A DNA stretch of 64,000 nucleotides from Echinostoma caproni. Lineage: Eukaryota; Platyhelminthes; Trematoda; Plagiorchiida; Echinostomatidae. Below are positions 15,001 through 30,000 of this stretch, piece after piece. Both the position numbers and the translations under genes were made by a program. Position 1 is the first letter of the stretch; each line of letters starts with the position of its first letter. The notes under the pieces are model-generated. The model worked only from the letters and a program-made list of their open reading frames with translations. It ran no database searches and had not been told where the DNA came from. The stretch spans positions 41,113 through 105,112 of the forward strand of contig UZAN01039375.1 of the NCBI GenBank assembly GCA_900618425.1. Direction: 5' to 3'.

Positions 15001-18000
15001 CTGCACAAAAATAACGAGTTCCGTATATGAATGGCAATCAAAATGCGACATGTTAATTCTCTAAATCAAATCCAAGCTAATGGATTGTCAATGATCTAAG
15101 TAGTGAGTTATGTAAAACATTCGGAAGACTCACCGGTAACAAACTCTGGAATAAGACGTACAACGGTCTTAGATACATTCGTTTCAATCTGATATGCAAA
15201 ACATCTCGGACGAAAGATCTATTTTCATATTTGTCTTTCTCTATTTGACTTTATTGCTCTACAAATACTTCTCAAGATGAATATGAGTCATACTCATTAC
15301 GTTTTGGAAGACAATTTCTGGTCAGTAACGGAACAATGCTCTAGATAAACTCCTCAACAATACCGCTTGTTACATTTTCTTCATTGTTTATTTCACTAGT
15401 ATCCTGATAGGCACCCATAGCTTCCTTCGTCTTCATCATCGGCAGTCCAACTGGAAAGTCACCTATACGCAGTTCGCTCAATGGTTTGGCCACGATTGTC
15501 TTTTGCTCCCCGGTCTCCTTGCCCCAATACAGCGAACTGCCTCTGTGACCCGTTTTAGGGTTCTAATTGGAGTCCTCCAAACTGACACCTGACTGTTTAA
15601 CTATCAGTTGGAAACATTTATGGCATTTCAATTGTTGACTGTTGTCCACACGTGTGAAGAAGCTGGACAAACGTTGAACCTGATAAATCCCATAGAGGAA
15701 CAGTATCCATTACTTTATGCTAACGAAATGAAAACGCTAACAGGGTTGTGTCCAACCGTCATTGACTGACTGACTGACTGACTAAGGCAGACGGTTGAGT
15801 ATCATTAGAAACAGAAAAGAAGTACACAAATTCAATTTTGTTTTGCTATTGTTTCTGTTGTTTTTGTGTTTACGCGGGAGATCCGAGAGTGACAGTTTTT
15901 TCTTCCATTGTGAAAATACTGGACTGTGAAAGGGCAGTAATTTGGGGACTGTTCGGTCATTCATTCTCTCTACATTTCGATGGTTTTCGGTTTTACGGAG
16001 TTTACTGTTTGCGATCGATTTTCTCCTATTTATGACCCATAAACTTTGTAGCTTTCACAGAAGAATTTTGTCTCTTGCTTCCCAAACAGACAAACTCAGG
16101 ACACACAACGAACGAGTTCCAAAAATAAAGAAACGGCTGTCCATCGCGCATAGCCGGAACCAAATTGGCAGTACCCTACGAGCGAGCGGAACCAACATGC
16201 AACCACACTGTTATACACAACCCGTGAACTCGTTAAGGATGTTGCACACACGCATTGGTCAATCCCAATCCAAGTTACTCGTTTTTATAACTTTAGGTGA
16301 AAGTGAAGAATTCCAGAGAAACAGGAACAACACACTGATGTGACAGAAATGAGCATGATCAGAAATGCCCGAATATACATTAAGAAGATGGAAATTTATG
16401 CCCCAATATAGCAGCTGATGTTCATTACAGTCACCTTGGTTTCACTTTATATCACAATATCGCGTTTTTTTTGGATAGTATCAATCCCAAGCAATCAAGT
16501 TATGGTCTGGTGTGTTCAAAACTGGGTTGTTATTGCTCGAATTTATCATTAACGATGTTCCTGAAAATGGTGTCCCTGAAAAATTAGAGTATCTTGAATC
16601 AAAAACCTTCATGTTCGAAGTCGATATTCTGTTACTGTGAGGTATATGGTTGACAAGCAGATCTCAATGAGTGGGGTCCGAGACAAACTAACTCCAGTGC
16701 TTGATGTCTGTGCCAACTAAAATCAAAACATTATGCAGTATCACTCACTCTTGAATGCATCGCCTTTAGCAAATTGAAAACAAAATTGGTGCTTGGGTCA
16801 GGATTGATGCCTTAGAGCAGTTACACGCAGTGAATCAGGACTATACGCATGCAATTCATTTTGTTTTCGAAGATTCAAAGTACAATGAGTTACTTACGGT
16901 GAGTTGTTTCTAAAAAAATAGAATGTAATGAATGACATTCATTCTGCTGTATTTTTGCAGTGTTTGGAGGGTGCCTTAGTAGCCCCGTTCCCCTAGGGAT
17001 CCCGCAAAGTTATAAATTGTATAAACTGGCGACAGCATATGCTTATTATGTGGTAATGACGAGACAAATACCAGATTATACTCACTCAGCGATTAAATAA
17101 ATATATTCAGTGTAGAGATATTTTACAGTTTTAGAGATTTATGTTGCAGAACATATCTGTCCCCGAACCATCGTGGAGGCAAACACCTATCTCGAGTTAT
17201 TTATATATACTCACCGTTTGATTTTTCTGTATAGGAAAAACACATTATGTATCATTTTAAGTGATCGCAAGATAAAAGAACATTAAGTCACATATCCCAC
17301 GGACTTTCCATGTCACTGGGAATAAAATAGTGTTTATTTTACTTAAAAATAACGCGATTGTCTACTGAGATAACCCTTGATTTTGCCATTTGGTCAATAA
17401 TGGATTATTGATGTGGATGAAACAGTGTTTGTTCATGTACTGAAACAGTAATTATTTTGAGTATATTGTATCACAGCTGCTCTAACCACCCTTGGGAGCA
17501 CTTTCAAACGCGTGAGAATCTCATTGTGAAACTGGCTACTGTCCTTTTTGTCAGTAGGCAAAGTGGGCAAACAATTTTCAGAGACGGAGCCGCAGTCAGT
17601 AAAATACATGGCAAGCTCCAAATGGTGAAGAGCATCGTTTTCAAGGTTATTGAACTATCAAAAATGCGTCATTTCAACAGCAATGCTTCCGATGGTCGCT
17701 GTAGCTCTTGGTATTCCACCCCACAAAGTAAGAAACTATCAAAGTTTGACGGTAATAAGTGATGCGTTTGAAGAATTTCGATCGGGTTTTCCGCAGCTGA
17801 TCCAAAGAAAAGCAGATCGGGACAGTTTCACTACTGATAAAACAGCTTCATATTACAATTATCTTGTAGAACGAATATTGAGTTCCAAAGGGCAAACAAA
17901 TGTTTGAGCCAGGAAGAGTGTCGCTTTACTGCTTTGTTCGAGGATAACTGATGAATAGTGATCATTGATGCGTTATTCCAAAATTGTCTGTTCAATATCA

Positions 18001-21000
18001 TCCGCAACATGATTTTTCAAAGACGCTTCATATCATAATTTACAGATAACGTTCATTGTGATAATAAAGCTACGTCACTTTCTAATTTAAAATTAATATG
18101 GCCGCTTCCAAACCGTTTTCACTGATGAAACCAATGGAACCAGGGCATGTTTTGGTCTTCCAAATGTTTGTTCCGGAACGATTTGCTGGAATACGTTTTG
18201 TCCTTGTCAGAAGATAAGCAATCTAACATGAAAATCGAAATGCAAATTCAAGTGGCTATGCATCTGATCAGGCAAGCTTGGATACCTTTTCATCGGAATG
18301 TAGTGATCAACGCTTTCATAAAAGCTGGGTTCAAACCCATAATGAATCAGCCGAGAATCAGGGGAATAATGCAAACAGATCGAAGATTTTACACATTGCC
18401 TATCTTTTTAAAGAAGACAGTATATTCAGAATTTGCTAATGAAGAAGTGGACCATATTAAAATGTCGTACCAAATCTCAGTCTTAGTTCACATACACAAT
18501 AGCCTCGAACCAATCTATGCGTCAGATTTCGGATGAATTACGGGAGCGTATAATTTGGTTAGAGAGTGAGAAGGTTGATTTTCCGCGGAAAACCAACGAT
18601 TTGTGTTTTTGCTACAAATAAATCCTTGTGCGCTACACAGATTTTTCTCGCAATACTCTGGGGATATTGGAATATTTTTATCCACTTTTTGCCGTCATTT
18701 TTGTTATTGTGATCACCAAAGCCACTATTAGGTTTTCGGATGTAAGCATCGATGGAAATAAGATTCAGTGGATCCATTAACGTAGGTATGAAATTAGGTG
18801 AACGATAATGGCGATTGGGCTGTCTGGTAAGCGGGTTGTTAGGGTACCAATCGTTCAATTAATGCTGTCGCTCTGACACACCTGTATGAGTGGTTGAACG
18901 AAAAGCACTGACAGAATTAGACAAGCTACTGGTTAAGGGTCGTCATAACCTAGGTCTAATACATTCTTTGATGTGTTTCAGTAATACGCTTCGTAAATCA
19001 CGTGTTGGACTGTATCAGTTACTTTGATCATGACCAACGCTGATCAAATCGAGTCATATCGAGCCGCCAACAAAACAATGGAAACTAAGAGACACTTGAG
19101 CATATATCCCCAAATTGTGACCCGTAAGTCCCGGGTTCGAATCACTCCACCGCCGCTCGTCTTCCTTAATGCTGTTTTTCTCCAAACAGCCGTTGTGTGA
19201 TCGCAGCCCCTTCCTGAAAGTTGACTGTACGTTTGTATTTTCAATAAATAATAAAAGAAAGTAAAAAATGTTTCACCAGAAAAGCATGGAATTATTGCAT
19301 AGCGACAAACGGGAGCTTGGAATAATGAAAAGAAGTCAATGTGCTACCCGGTAACGGATTTTTTACTTGGTTCAGATTAAGTGGTTTCTCTTACATACAG
19401 TTTTTTTTGACGAACTACACATTATTAATACATCAGGACCAAATGATTTTAGGAATTTATCGAAAAATCGATGAGCTACACCGATTGTAAACCTGCTTTG
19501 AGAAGGTTTACCCACGGTAACCGAAACGTCGGCAAATATAATTCTCTACCGGCATCGCTGTGTTATTAACATTATAAAATTCATAATGAACTGCGCATCA
19601 ACTCACGTACACAAGATATGTAGTCTGAATCGCCCACTGTGCTCTAATATTGTGTCGTTATCATAACCAAAACAGTTTTAAATCATAGCGGACCGGTGTT
19701 CTCAAATCGGTGGTCACCTTTACATTGCATTCGAATATTTAGGTAATATTTAGAAATGAATTTTGATGATTGATTTCAAAAACCTTTTCAAAGAAGTACT
19801 CTGTTCCACTGTCCAACTGAGGGCTTCCCAACAGATTGTAATTTCTTTGATGCGTGAAGGCCACGTGATACTGTCTATTTGAATCGTACTTTCAATAAAT
19901 AGCAGGTAATAACAAATAACGCAACGGAACTAACGGAATTTTTATCGATTTCTTTTACGCTGATACAGCTGTTTGCATTGGTTTTTCATACCACTTGAAA
20001 GCCTTTACTACTGATTCTCATACTATGTTGCAGTCTCTAGAATATACTTACTCGTTCGATACCGAAATAGTGCGACATAGTAGGGGATTGACTGTATCTG
20101 CTAATTAAGGGAACCTGATATTTTCAATCGAGAGTGAATCCTGTTTGGCGATTCTACAACTAGCAAGTTAACTGGTGAAATTCTAAATATCATCTGTGGG
20201 AACCGTAATGAATTTGTTGTTTCTGTCCAACAAGAGTCTTTTAAATCGAGTCAGTGAATTAAAAACACCGTCAGGAGAAGATTGGGGGCATTGTGTGACT
20301 AGCTTTGCTAATCACCGATTAATTATTCTTGAAGCATCCGAAATAGAGCAAACTTACTGGTTTCTTCCAAGTCTGTGAAACAAGACAGATGAGGTTAAGC
20401 ATTTAGGCGAAAAGTGCGCCTCACAATTATTTGTATTCCATTCCGTTGATGGACAGCAGTGTAATTAGGACAAAGTTTAGTCCAGGTAGTTCATTTTGTT
20501 TATTTCGGATGTCTTTCCTATCTTACGAAGGGGACCGAAGAATGAAACAAACACCGTATGTTCTGACCACTACTTGTACGTTGGTTACACATTTATTTAT
20601 CGATCAGTACTTTATCCATTGGGAGGTATGTCGGTATGCTAGTCCGTAAATATTTTTCACTGGAAAATTTATGTAAATCGTAAACCGATTTTAGCGTCGC
20701 ACGATGTTGTATCGCGCAGTAAACTTCTTCACACATGCATGAAGCACATGTCCATTACAAACCGGATGTGTTTTGAATGGATCATTTTTTTATGGCCCGA
20801 TAGATCACACAATCCAACATATTCCACTGAGACAACGCGTATTCACCAGGCATATGCGTTCACATTGGATTAACTCACCTTTGATGTATTCTGAAATATT
20901 TAATGTGCAATTTACATGAATAATCAGCGAACGAACAATATTACCACAACTATTACAACATACTGAGTTGACAAAATGATAAGCAAAATGAAATTTCCGA

Positions 21001-24000
21001 GCCAGACGTTTACTTTATGGGATACCTTCTAGCAGACTCTAGAGGTTTCGTAATTTTTGCGAATGAGTGTAAATGCAGAATACATAAAGTTCGATACATT
21101 CGACTGACTTGGTTCGGAATCATTGAAATTCAGGTCAATGTTTCAAACTCTGATATGCGAATCAGCTGTCTGATTTCCTTTGAGAAGTGTCACTTCCGCT
21201 TTACCATTTGCAAATATAACACCCCACTATTTCAACGCCCTTATCAAGCGGCTCGAAGCCTGTTCGTCGGAGTCACGCTGTCATCATTAAGCATTTTGCC
21301 TACCACTTGGTGAAATTTCTGACACAGTGGCCCAATCTTACTATTGGATGTTCAGTAATCCAATTTCTATGTTATTTGCATGTAGTCTTGATTGTAGTAC
21401 CGTACACAGCTAACAGTGATATACCATTACAGGGCCACTTTAATTTGCAGGTGAAATAGTTGAATACAGTATGCTGAGTTTCCCATTTGATCCACTCAGA
21501 GTTTCTTCTTCACATTACGTTTCTCAGCTTAAATGTATAATAAGTTGAAAATCTCAACTGTTTTCAAAGTCTTGAATGTCATTTGTGATCTTGCTGATAC
21601 CCATTCCTGATCCTTTGAAAACAAGTATACTTTATCGGTTCCTACACAGAGAAACAGTTTGAACAACCCATAAACCCAAGCAGCCATCGATTATTCTTCT
21701 GTATTCTTGAGGAAAGATTAATACTTGATGCTGTTGGTTGTGCAGATTATTGGCACTTTGCTCATGAATCCATTCATTCTCTCAAGTCACTAGATATGTC
21801 TATGGCTTGCTCCAAGCATTGAATATTCTATGACATGCACTCTATCATCTGTGTTCCGAAGGTGTTATGAAAGCATTTCATAATCTTTCGAAGCATTATT
21901 CGAGATGAAATGGATTGTATTTAAGTTGGGCATACTGAATTGTAAGCACTAATTTATGCTAGCCCCTGAGTAATACTGAGTTATAGGACAGAAGGTGAAG
22001 TAACGAATGGTTGAACACACTGCAACGTAGTGACTGAAGTTAATGTCGCAAACCACACCTGATTCGACAAATACCGAGGCGTTACTACTTCCGATTTTGC
22101 TTTGCCTTTTGANCCTTTTGAGCTCAAAAGTTATTGACACAATCGGTTCACGCGTTGTGGAGCCGACCTTTTGTTTTAAATTTTGATAGTCTCGCCTATC
22201 TGTGTACGCGTTAATTTATTAGGATTCATCGACTTGTTTGCTAAACATGTACGTGTTTGTTCTACGCCAGCGAGTGAGAAAATTAAATGAAGTTAAACAT
22301 TTCGCACCATATGTCTTCTTTCGATGTTGAAGAATGCTGATGGATCTCGGATAGTGTATTAATATACTTCCCCGTCCCCATGAGGCCATAAAATCAGGTG
22401 TTTCGAAGCAGGAACTCACTGTCATAAACTTGATCTGTGGAGAAATGAGATCACATATGGCTCAAATGAGAACGTTTGTCAACGAAAAAGATTGAATAGA
22501 TTTTCATACGGGGAATTCGTCACGTTTAGATAGAGCAATTAGTGTGTGAACTGAAATGCTAGGAAGTACTGGACAACTGTTCCGATCTGTTCGGGTAGTT
22601 CGAATAAATTTTCCTTAAGGGAGTACACCTGAACGTCATGTCCAGCTTCATTACAGAGAACTTGCGAGCTCCTTAATATAGCTAAATCAATAAAAACAGT
22701 TTCGAGACTCACGCTGTTCGTCCTCTGCATGGGGAAAGGAAACAACAAGATACTCTGTCATGTAAGCATAAAAATGAAGCGTACCGATTGGAAATATTTC
22801 AGAAAGGTTTCGGATTGGTTTCTCACTGAACTAACTGTATTCATGTTCCGTTAAGTCTTGGTTTCATGCTTCTCTACAGTAAGTGTTTCAATTATTTTAT
22901 TATATCTTCTTCTCCATCTGAGGAAGTGTAAAATCGATGATCAAAATCTCACGTGACTGCACCATTTTCAGGAGTGGGAAGGTAATATGAAACAAATCGC
23001 GAATGAACTTATTTAGTCGTTTATGAGGTGCACACACTTTCCACGTCCATGCTAGTCCCGTTTTGTGTTTGGACAAATTGGGGTATCGTGTTCATTACTC
23101 TCATGCTCCTATGAGGTAAACTTTACGGATCTAGCTGTGAAATCTATTAAGGATATAACACCCAATCAGTTGACCACATCAGGAAATGGAAAGGATTGGC
23201 AATGAACAACTGTTTGACCGAATGGGATGCCTCAATTAGGGGATTTCCTACCTTTTAATCTAGCAGTTTGGGAGGCGTCATGCTCCCAAGTTTCTCAACA
23301 CTGGAAGAAATTGCGATATAGTTTCAGCCTATTTGAGCCCATCACACTTTCCCTGATCCTTCACGCATACAGTTCGGTTAAGCAATTGGTTTTTAATAGT
23401 CATCCACACATGAACCCCGTCTGTAGGTTACCTTGTAGGAAGTTATTCAGCCGTGTCACATCTTTTATCAGCCTGGTCACTTTGGTGCGCCCCTGTTTTG
23501 GTCTATTGGGCTTAAACAATGAACATAAAGTTTTCCCTAAACAAATTTTCTAGTCCTTGAATGATCTTTGGACTTATGATGTTTCAGAGGTGCTACAAGT
23601 GGGTCCGTCTTGGATCTGCTTGATTAGATCTCTTGCAAATGGAATTGAGCTATCCCTCCTCAAAACAATTTATACCGCGCCACAAAGACACAGAATGCAC
23701 CTGGGTGTCTCTGTAATGCAAAACATGCATACATCAAGAATACATGTCGTTTAAAATTTTAGCTACCAGCGGCTTAGTATAATGCTAGTTTAACGTTACT
23801 TACGTGTTTGCTTCAATTCTACGTGGAGGAAATTGTGCAGTTATAAGAAAATTATTCAACTTTTTGATAGTGATAAAAGTGACACAACTTCTAACCGTTA
23901 CCACGTTTTCATCCACTAAAAACCGAGTTTTCAATGCTGTTGAAAAGATGTTCCTTCCGTTTCTCAGGCTCTACAGTTAGGTTGTCATTCCAATTCCCTA

Positions 24001-27000
24001 GCCATTCTCATATTCCCATTTCACTTACGGTTACTTGTAAGTAGTGCTTCGGGATAGCTGTTTTTGATTGATTGGAACTGGCTATCCTTCAGACTTCACG
24101 CATTCACATATATTACTCAGCTCTTTCAGTCGACTATACACTCGGGATGTACTAGACTCGAGTTTCTCTCTTATCGGAGCTCATCACTAGTGCATATCCA
24201 CCGTCTCGTTCGGGATTTGAACTCCGGACCAATCGCATGGAAGGTGCGTTTGTTACCACTGTGCCAACCATCTTATGCCAGGGTTGAACCAAATAGCCCA
24301 TTAATGTTTGTTTAGGTGTCCTAGAGACACCAGAGACCCCACCCCATCGATGGTCAATTTCAATAGAGCTGCTTTAGGATTCTAGGTGAACATATAGCAT
24401 TTAGTACTTTGATAAGTCTAGAAATATTCCCGACTAGGGAAATTCCTCTTGAGGATCATCATGATATCCTAAGCTGTTACATCACCGTTTCCATAGATCA
24501 ATAAAAAATATAATTATAAAGCCAAAGCACTTCGCTTCAATGTCACTTACCCTGGAGGAATTCTAGATGTTCATGATAAGAAAATGAAAACAACATACGA
24601 TGAAGCAAATTAGTTAATTAATCATTATTGAGAGGAATAAATATTTTTGATATATTTCCCATCGCATCAGGTGATTTAGCAAAAGGGTCAGCGATGTAAA
24701 TACTTTGATGGATTCTATTGTTTCTAGTTCAAAATTAATCAGAAATCTGTGTTTGAACTGGTCAGATAACGTTGCAACTTACTTTCGTATTCAGTTTCTA
24801 TAAAAACGCACAAATGGAACAGGAGCGACGATTTATTTAGACCATTTAACAGTTCATTCAAAGTATTGTGTCGATATATTCTTCTTAAAGGATTCGGTCG
24901 CTTCAGTCATTATGGTTTACTGCTTACTTGGGTCATCATTTATCAATCAGTATCCTATTACCTATCTGACTTGCAAAGTATTCACAGTCTTTTAAGTGTT
25001 TCTAACATTTCGTGAGGAAATTCATTGTACACAGAGCAAACTGTAAATCTAGGGAAGCACTCACTATGCGTGCAACGTTTTGACCTTGTCGGATCTCTTC
25101 ACTACTACCATTCCGTCGACTAAACTAAGGATGTCCACCTGTTTCTATAAGTACTTCAGTTTATTAATTTGTCTATCCAATATTCTTGTATAATCTCTGT
25201 AGTGGAATAGATGACCTTGCAGCAAGGAATCCTCATCTCCCAGGAATCTGTTAAACGTATACGTATATCTGTAGTTATAGGTATATAAACTAGTTGCTGT
25301 TGCTATGGCCTTGGAGATGCACTGTTTCCAAAGCGATCGCTAACCACCAAAGAAGCATATAAATCAATATTCTGTTTAAAGACCAGACTCACCGTCTTTT
25401 CGCTCTGATTAGTTATGAAATAAAGTTGAAAGTGCATTTCATTCAACAAGATTCTATCAATTGTCTCATAGAATAATAAACAGCTGGTTCTACTTCCTTT
25501 TTATTTATAGAATAAAGACGTATAATAAACTTTCAGAAAAGGGGCCGCAGTAATACAAAGACTGCCTTAGGAAATAAATATAAAGGGATGAAGGTTTGTT
25601 CAATCGGACGGTGATATCCTATTTCTTCATCTACTTTCTGAAAACAACATTTGGAAAATACACAGCTTCCCAAATTCTTATCAGAATAACTATATTCTAC
25701 ACTTTCTATGTCATTGTATGTCTACAGTAGTGTCCTTGGGTGATAGAAGAATATAGCTTTATGGTAGAAGGGACAGAGAAGATCGCTACTGAATGTAAAG
25801 ATACACGGGGATGTTATATGTCAATGACTTTAACAGAACTTTTGCTAAGCAAATTTGTCTTCAAGTATTTGGTGAATAGAACTTGCTTAAAATAAAACTT
25901 GCCAGAATAAAATTACATAGTTGAATGAAGCATATTGATAAGCAAAAAATTCAATGGTTGATTACAATGTTTTGCCCTGGAACTCACTCTGTTCGCTCAG
26001 TTCTGTCGCGAAGTGAGAGATTTCGGGAGACTTGATAAAGTAACTACGGAAATATTGCACTTTCAAGGAAAAAAAGAATGAAACGAATTCTCGAAAAAGG
26101 GGTGCACGGTTTTGGGACAACGAAGCTAAGTTTATTTTTATCACAGCTATCCTATTTGCATTCCACCAGCACCAGTAAAGTGTCCCCCTTCTCAGTTTGA
26201 TGGTTTGCTTTAGTCGTATAATCGATTTTTCACCCGAATGTTGTTATTCATTGCTTTGCATCACATTCCACGTGAAATAAAACGGTGAACACACAAAAAT
26301 ACCTTTCCGTGTGCCCAGCGAGATAGTATAAATAAACAATAACCAATTTTAACTGGAGGCCATCCTGGGAATATTGGACACTATCGTACTGGTGAAAAGA
26401 AACGTGATGTACCATAGATCCACTAGACGGTCTTTACCAGGTTCATTCGCATGCGAGGTAAGTTGGCGTTGTTCCGTTCTTGCATCTCCAAATTGGATGT
26501 CCATCGCTCAACTTTAGCCTGGTTTCACTAACTGTGAAATTTGATTGGATTGGTCGGTACTGTGGTAGTGCGCAACCTTTACATGCTACCGTCCTAAAAG
26601 TTTGAACCCACATGAATCGATGCATATGCGTGACCTATAAGTAATGATGAGAGTCAAGCTGGAGTTTGAAACTTTTAGAGTAGACGGTAGGCGATTTGCC
26701 GAACGGGATGTTGTATGTAAAATTTATTCCAGAAAGTAATCACTCCACATCAATAAGACGATGTTCTAGTTTATTTTCGAGCGAATTTACAATCTGTGAC
26801 TGAAATCAAAGTCGGTGCAATTCGAGACGGTAAACTGATATTGACCACAAAATTCGTTTGTTCTTTCAGTTTTTCTGAGCACTTGTATCAGTCAAGGTGG
26901 AAAGCAATCATTGGTTTCTTTTTGTTATAAGTTAGTTAAACTTTAGAACTTCTTTAGTGGCTTTACTGAGTACCAGGTATCAACTTTTTTTCTATCATTA

Positions 27001-30000
27001 CAGGACTTTATAGTGCTCCAAACTGCTATCTGTTGTAAAACATCTCGTGACAGAAAGACACCCAGTTGACCGTAATTTGCCGTTCAAACCATTATTACGT
27101 AATCGCAACGATAAGCTTTTGGAAATTAACGAAGCATTGCTTATGTCACCCAAATTCATATGCACAAAACTTTCAATACAGTCAATCTACTTATAGTGGA
27201 GTTGATCTATTTCTATATTTAGTAATTTTTATTTGCTTATGCATGTTCATTGACCACAGTTGAACAACCCCATAAGCCATATTTCTTACTGTTTGTTTTA
27301 AGTCACCGACTGCGCAGAATAAACAAAATGTTAGAATCCCGCAAGATTTGTAGTTTTTCTTTATTGACAAAGTGGATAAAGGGAACTAAACGTCTCAACC
27401 TGCGGAACAACAACAGACGCGTAACTACTCTTTTCGGTCATGTACTAATATCTGATGGTCTCCGGCACTCAATACAACTCACTATTCGGATAGACGGTCA
27501 GAACAGCCGGATTTCAACCAATCAGACAAACAAGTGCAAAAGATATTCGATTGTTCGACGTGAAGGCCACAGTTGGATGAGTTGCAGTCAATTTTATTTG
27601 CCTGGGAATATTTTTGTGCATATGCCCCAACAGATGTAACTATTGTCGAATTCTTCCCCGTGTTTTCTAATTTCATGTTCACTGATTCTTTAGTTTGAAG
27701 GTTCTGAGGCCAATATTTTCTGATTAACCCGTGAGTATTTACGAAAAATCTCGGGGTTTCTAGTTTGTCAATTCTGGTTCAACGAAATTCTATATTCTTC
27801 TGAACTTACCTTGTATATACTCTGAAGCAGATAAATCATTTAGGAAAAACGATGTAATTTTGTTTATGCAAGTGAAATGACTGTCATACAGTTCACGCTG
27901 TCTGGTGTCTTGCTATAAATGAATACTCCAGAAAACTATAGATATTTTACTGATTTCGATAACCAGTGAAGATTAGCACACTTACTGTCGAATGTATCTT
28001 CTGTAATAGTTATTCAAATAAAAGATTAGTCACGCTGAACGCTTTTGAAACTACTGGATGAACATATGTACCATTCGGAGGTGAAATGCATTACACCAAA
28101 ATTGTGAAAAGAAAGTGTGCACTTACTATGGGTTTGTTCTGGAATAAAATTTTATTTGTGTTTGTTAGAAGATCAAGCTATTGTGATCCGCTTTGATAAC
28201 TTTAGTCAATTATCGAATTCCCATGGTTAGGAAATAAACATTTATCCATTGATTTTAGCACTCAATCTGACTCGAAATTAAACACCAGCCTGAAATACTT
28301 GTGGTGCCCCCACAAAAACCTTACTAATACTGTAACCCACTTGAACGCAAATAATCGATGAGAACCAATTCGGATAAACTGATTTGTTCACGTCATTACC
28401 CTGGAAGAAGTCACGTGCTCCTGTGGAATATTTTAAATCAGACGTGTGTTGCAGCTGACAGATTTACGGATACGAAAAAACGAGTAGATTGCTATGGCTC
28501 AAATATGCACCATTTTTTCCAATTAGGTCTCAATGGGGTTCAATAATTACCTCTTCTCGATTCTCCCTCAAAGCGTTTCAAATCTGGTCCTTGCGAAAAC
28601 ATTCTCTGTTCTTTGTTCAAGTGCATTCATGGGGAAGTCCTTTCACCACTTGAACTAACAATACATTTGCAAAATAACAGCACAAAAATCATTGGATAAT
28701 CAATTCAAAGGAAATTTTACCAAATGACCAATAAACGCGGAATCTGATACCATCTATTCCACTGACCGCGTTCGAAATCCACGCGACAATGGGTGTGTAC
28801 AAAAAGGCACTAGCCAGTGATTTTGAACCAGTTGGAAAATAACATTTTAGCACTCATAGATCAGTTAGATGTAATCAATTGGATCACTTACTTTTCTTTT
28901 CCATTTCTGAAGTTCAGTGAAAATGATCAAAGTATATTCGTTAATGGGAAAGCAGAGTATTTTAAATGTTCTAAAACCAAACGATGCATCATGGTAGAAT
29001 GCGTATTGTTTTCCTTCCAGTTGTGTGCAAAATTGCTTGTGTAAATATACCACAATCAAACTTACCTTTGATGAATTCTGAAACGATTTGGTTTAAATAA
29101 ACGTGGTTCAGTAGGGATCAGTCTGTCGAAGTGACTGTCACAGACTTTCAAAAGGGAGACAAAGACCGATCGATCTATTACTAAAACAATTATTCTTGAT
29201 AGTAGTGGCCTGCTGTAAGCGATCAATCGCGCTTCAGGAACACGATCTTGAATAGAATATCATTGGAATCTATTTCTGGGTAACAGTGATTAGTTTTAAT
29301 TTATTAGAAGTTAATAATAATATGTGAATGCATACGGATTGAATTTCATTTATCGAAATATTGGTTTTTAAATGATTTGGCAGGAAAGCACTATGACGGA
29401 ATATCATGATGCGTGGAGGTAGCAGAAAATATCAATCTTTGAGTTTCATTTATTGATTTTATGATAATTAGGTTTGTTGAAATAATCCCAGAGAGCACAT
29501 TTCAAACAAAACAACAGTGGCGAACAAGCTCGTTTTCAGAGATTCGTATTCATGCCAATACATCTCAATATACATCACTACTTGGAAATAAAATTGTCAT
29601 GGGAAAATAAAAAAGCTAAACACAGGAACGATTAAGTCACTCACTAGTGCAGTGGTTTCACACCTAGCTGGAACAAATCACACTGTGAATGTGACCGAGG
29701 CATTCCGTCCCTTGTATCGGGTTCGTGGTCGATTATCAAGGCAGGTTCGCTGTCGTATGCTAGCCACAGCGGAAGCGGTAGGAATTCGGCTGCACCACCC
29801 CCCTTTGTGTGCCCAAAAACAATTTGTGCGGGCGCCTAAGCTCCCCTGGCCCACCCTCTATACACCCCATATTCCGAGTGGTCCCAACGATCGGATGACC
29901 CAACAATCATGCGATCATTGAGAATTCCATATCCGGTCTCAAAATGAACTTAGCCCCAGATAACCCATGAGGTTATTTTTCCTTTCCCGAAACATTTGTT

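Larger units (their letters stand above)
17227..20357 (-). other. Intron, 3.1 kb
   Basis: It lies between LEET and KSN. It holds a tRNA-like box B near 19132 and a Penelope-like motif near 19500. Plus-strand ORFs at 17.5-18.5 kb have no recognisable domains. Confidence 0.45.

Noticed and set aside
15942..16343. 133-codon plus-strand ORF with a hydrophobic start
   Set aside because: No homology recognised and no splice context; treated as chance.
17291..17302. 12-nt candidate (RGI) with donor gtgact
   Set aside because: Weak donor, a Gly codon, and no open slot there.
19607..19624. 18-nt candidate exon (YISCV), donor gtgagttg
   Set aside because: It is outside the pattern between LEET and KSN, encodes Cys, and has a weak pyrimidine tract.
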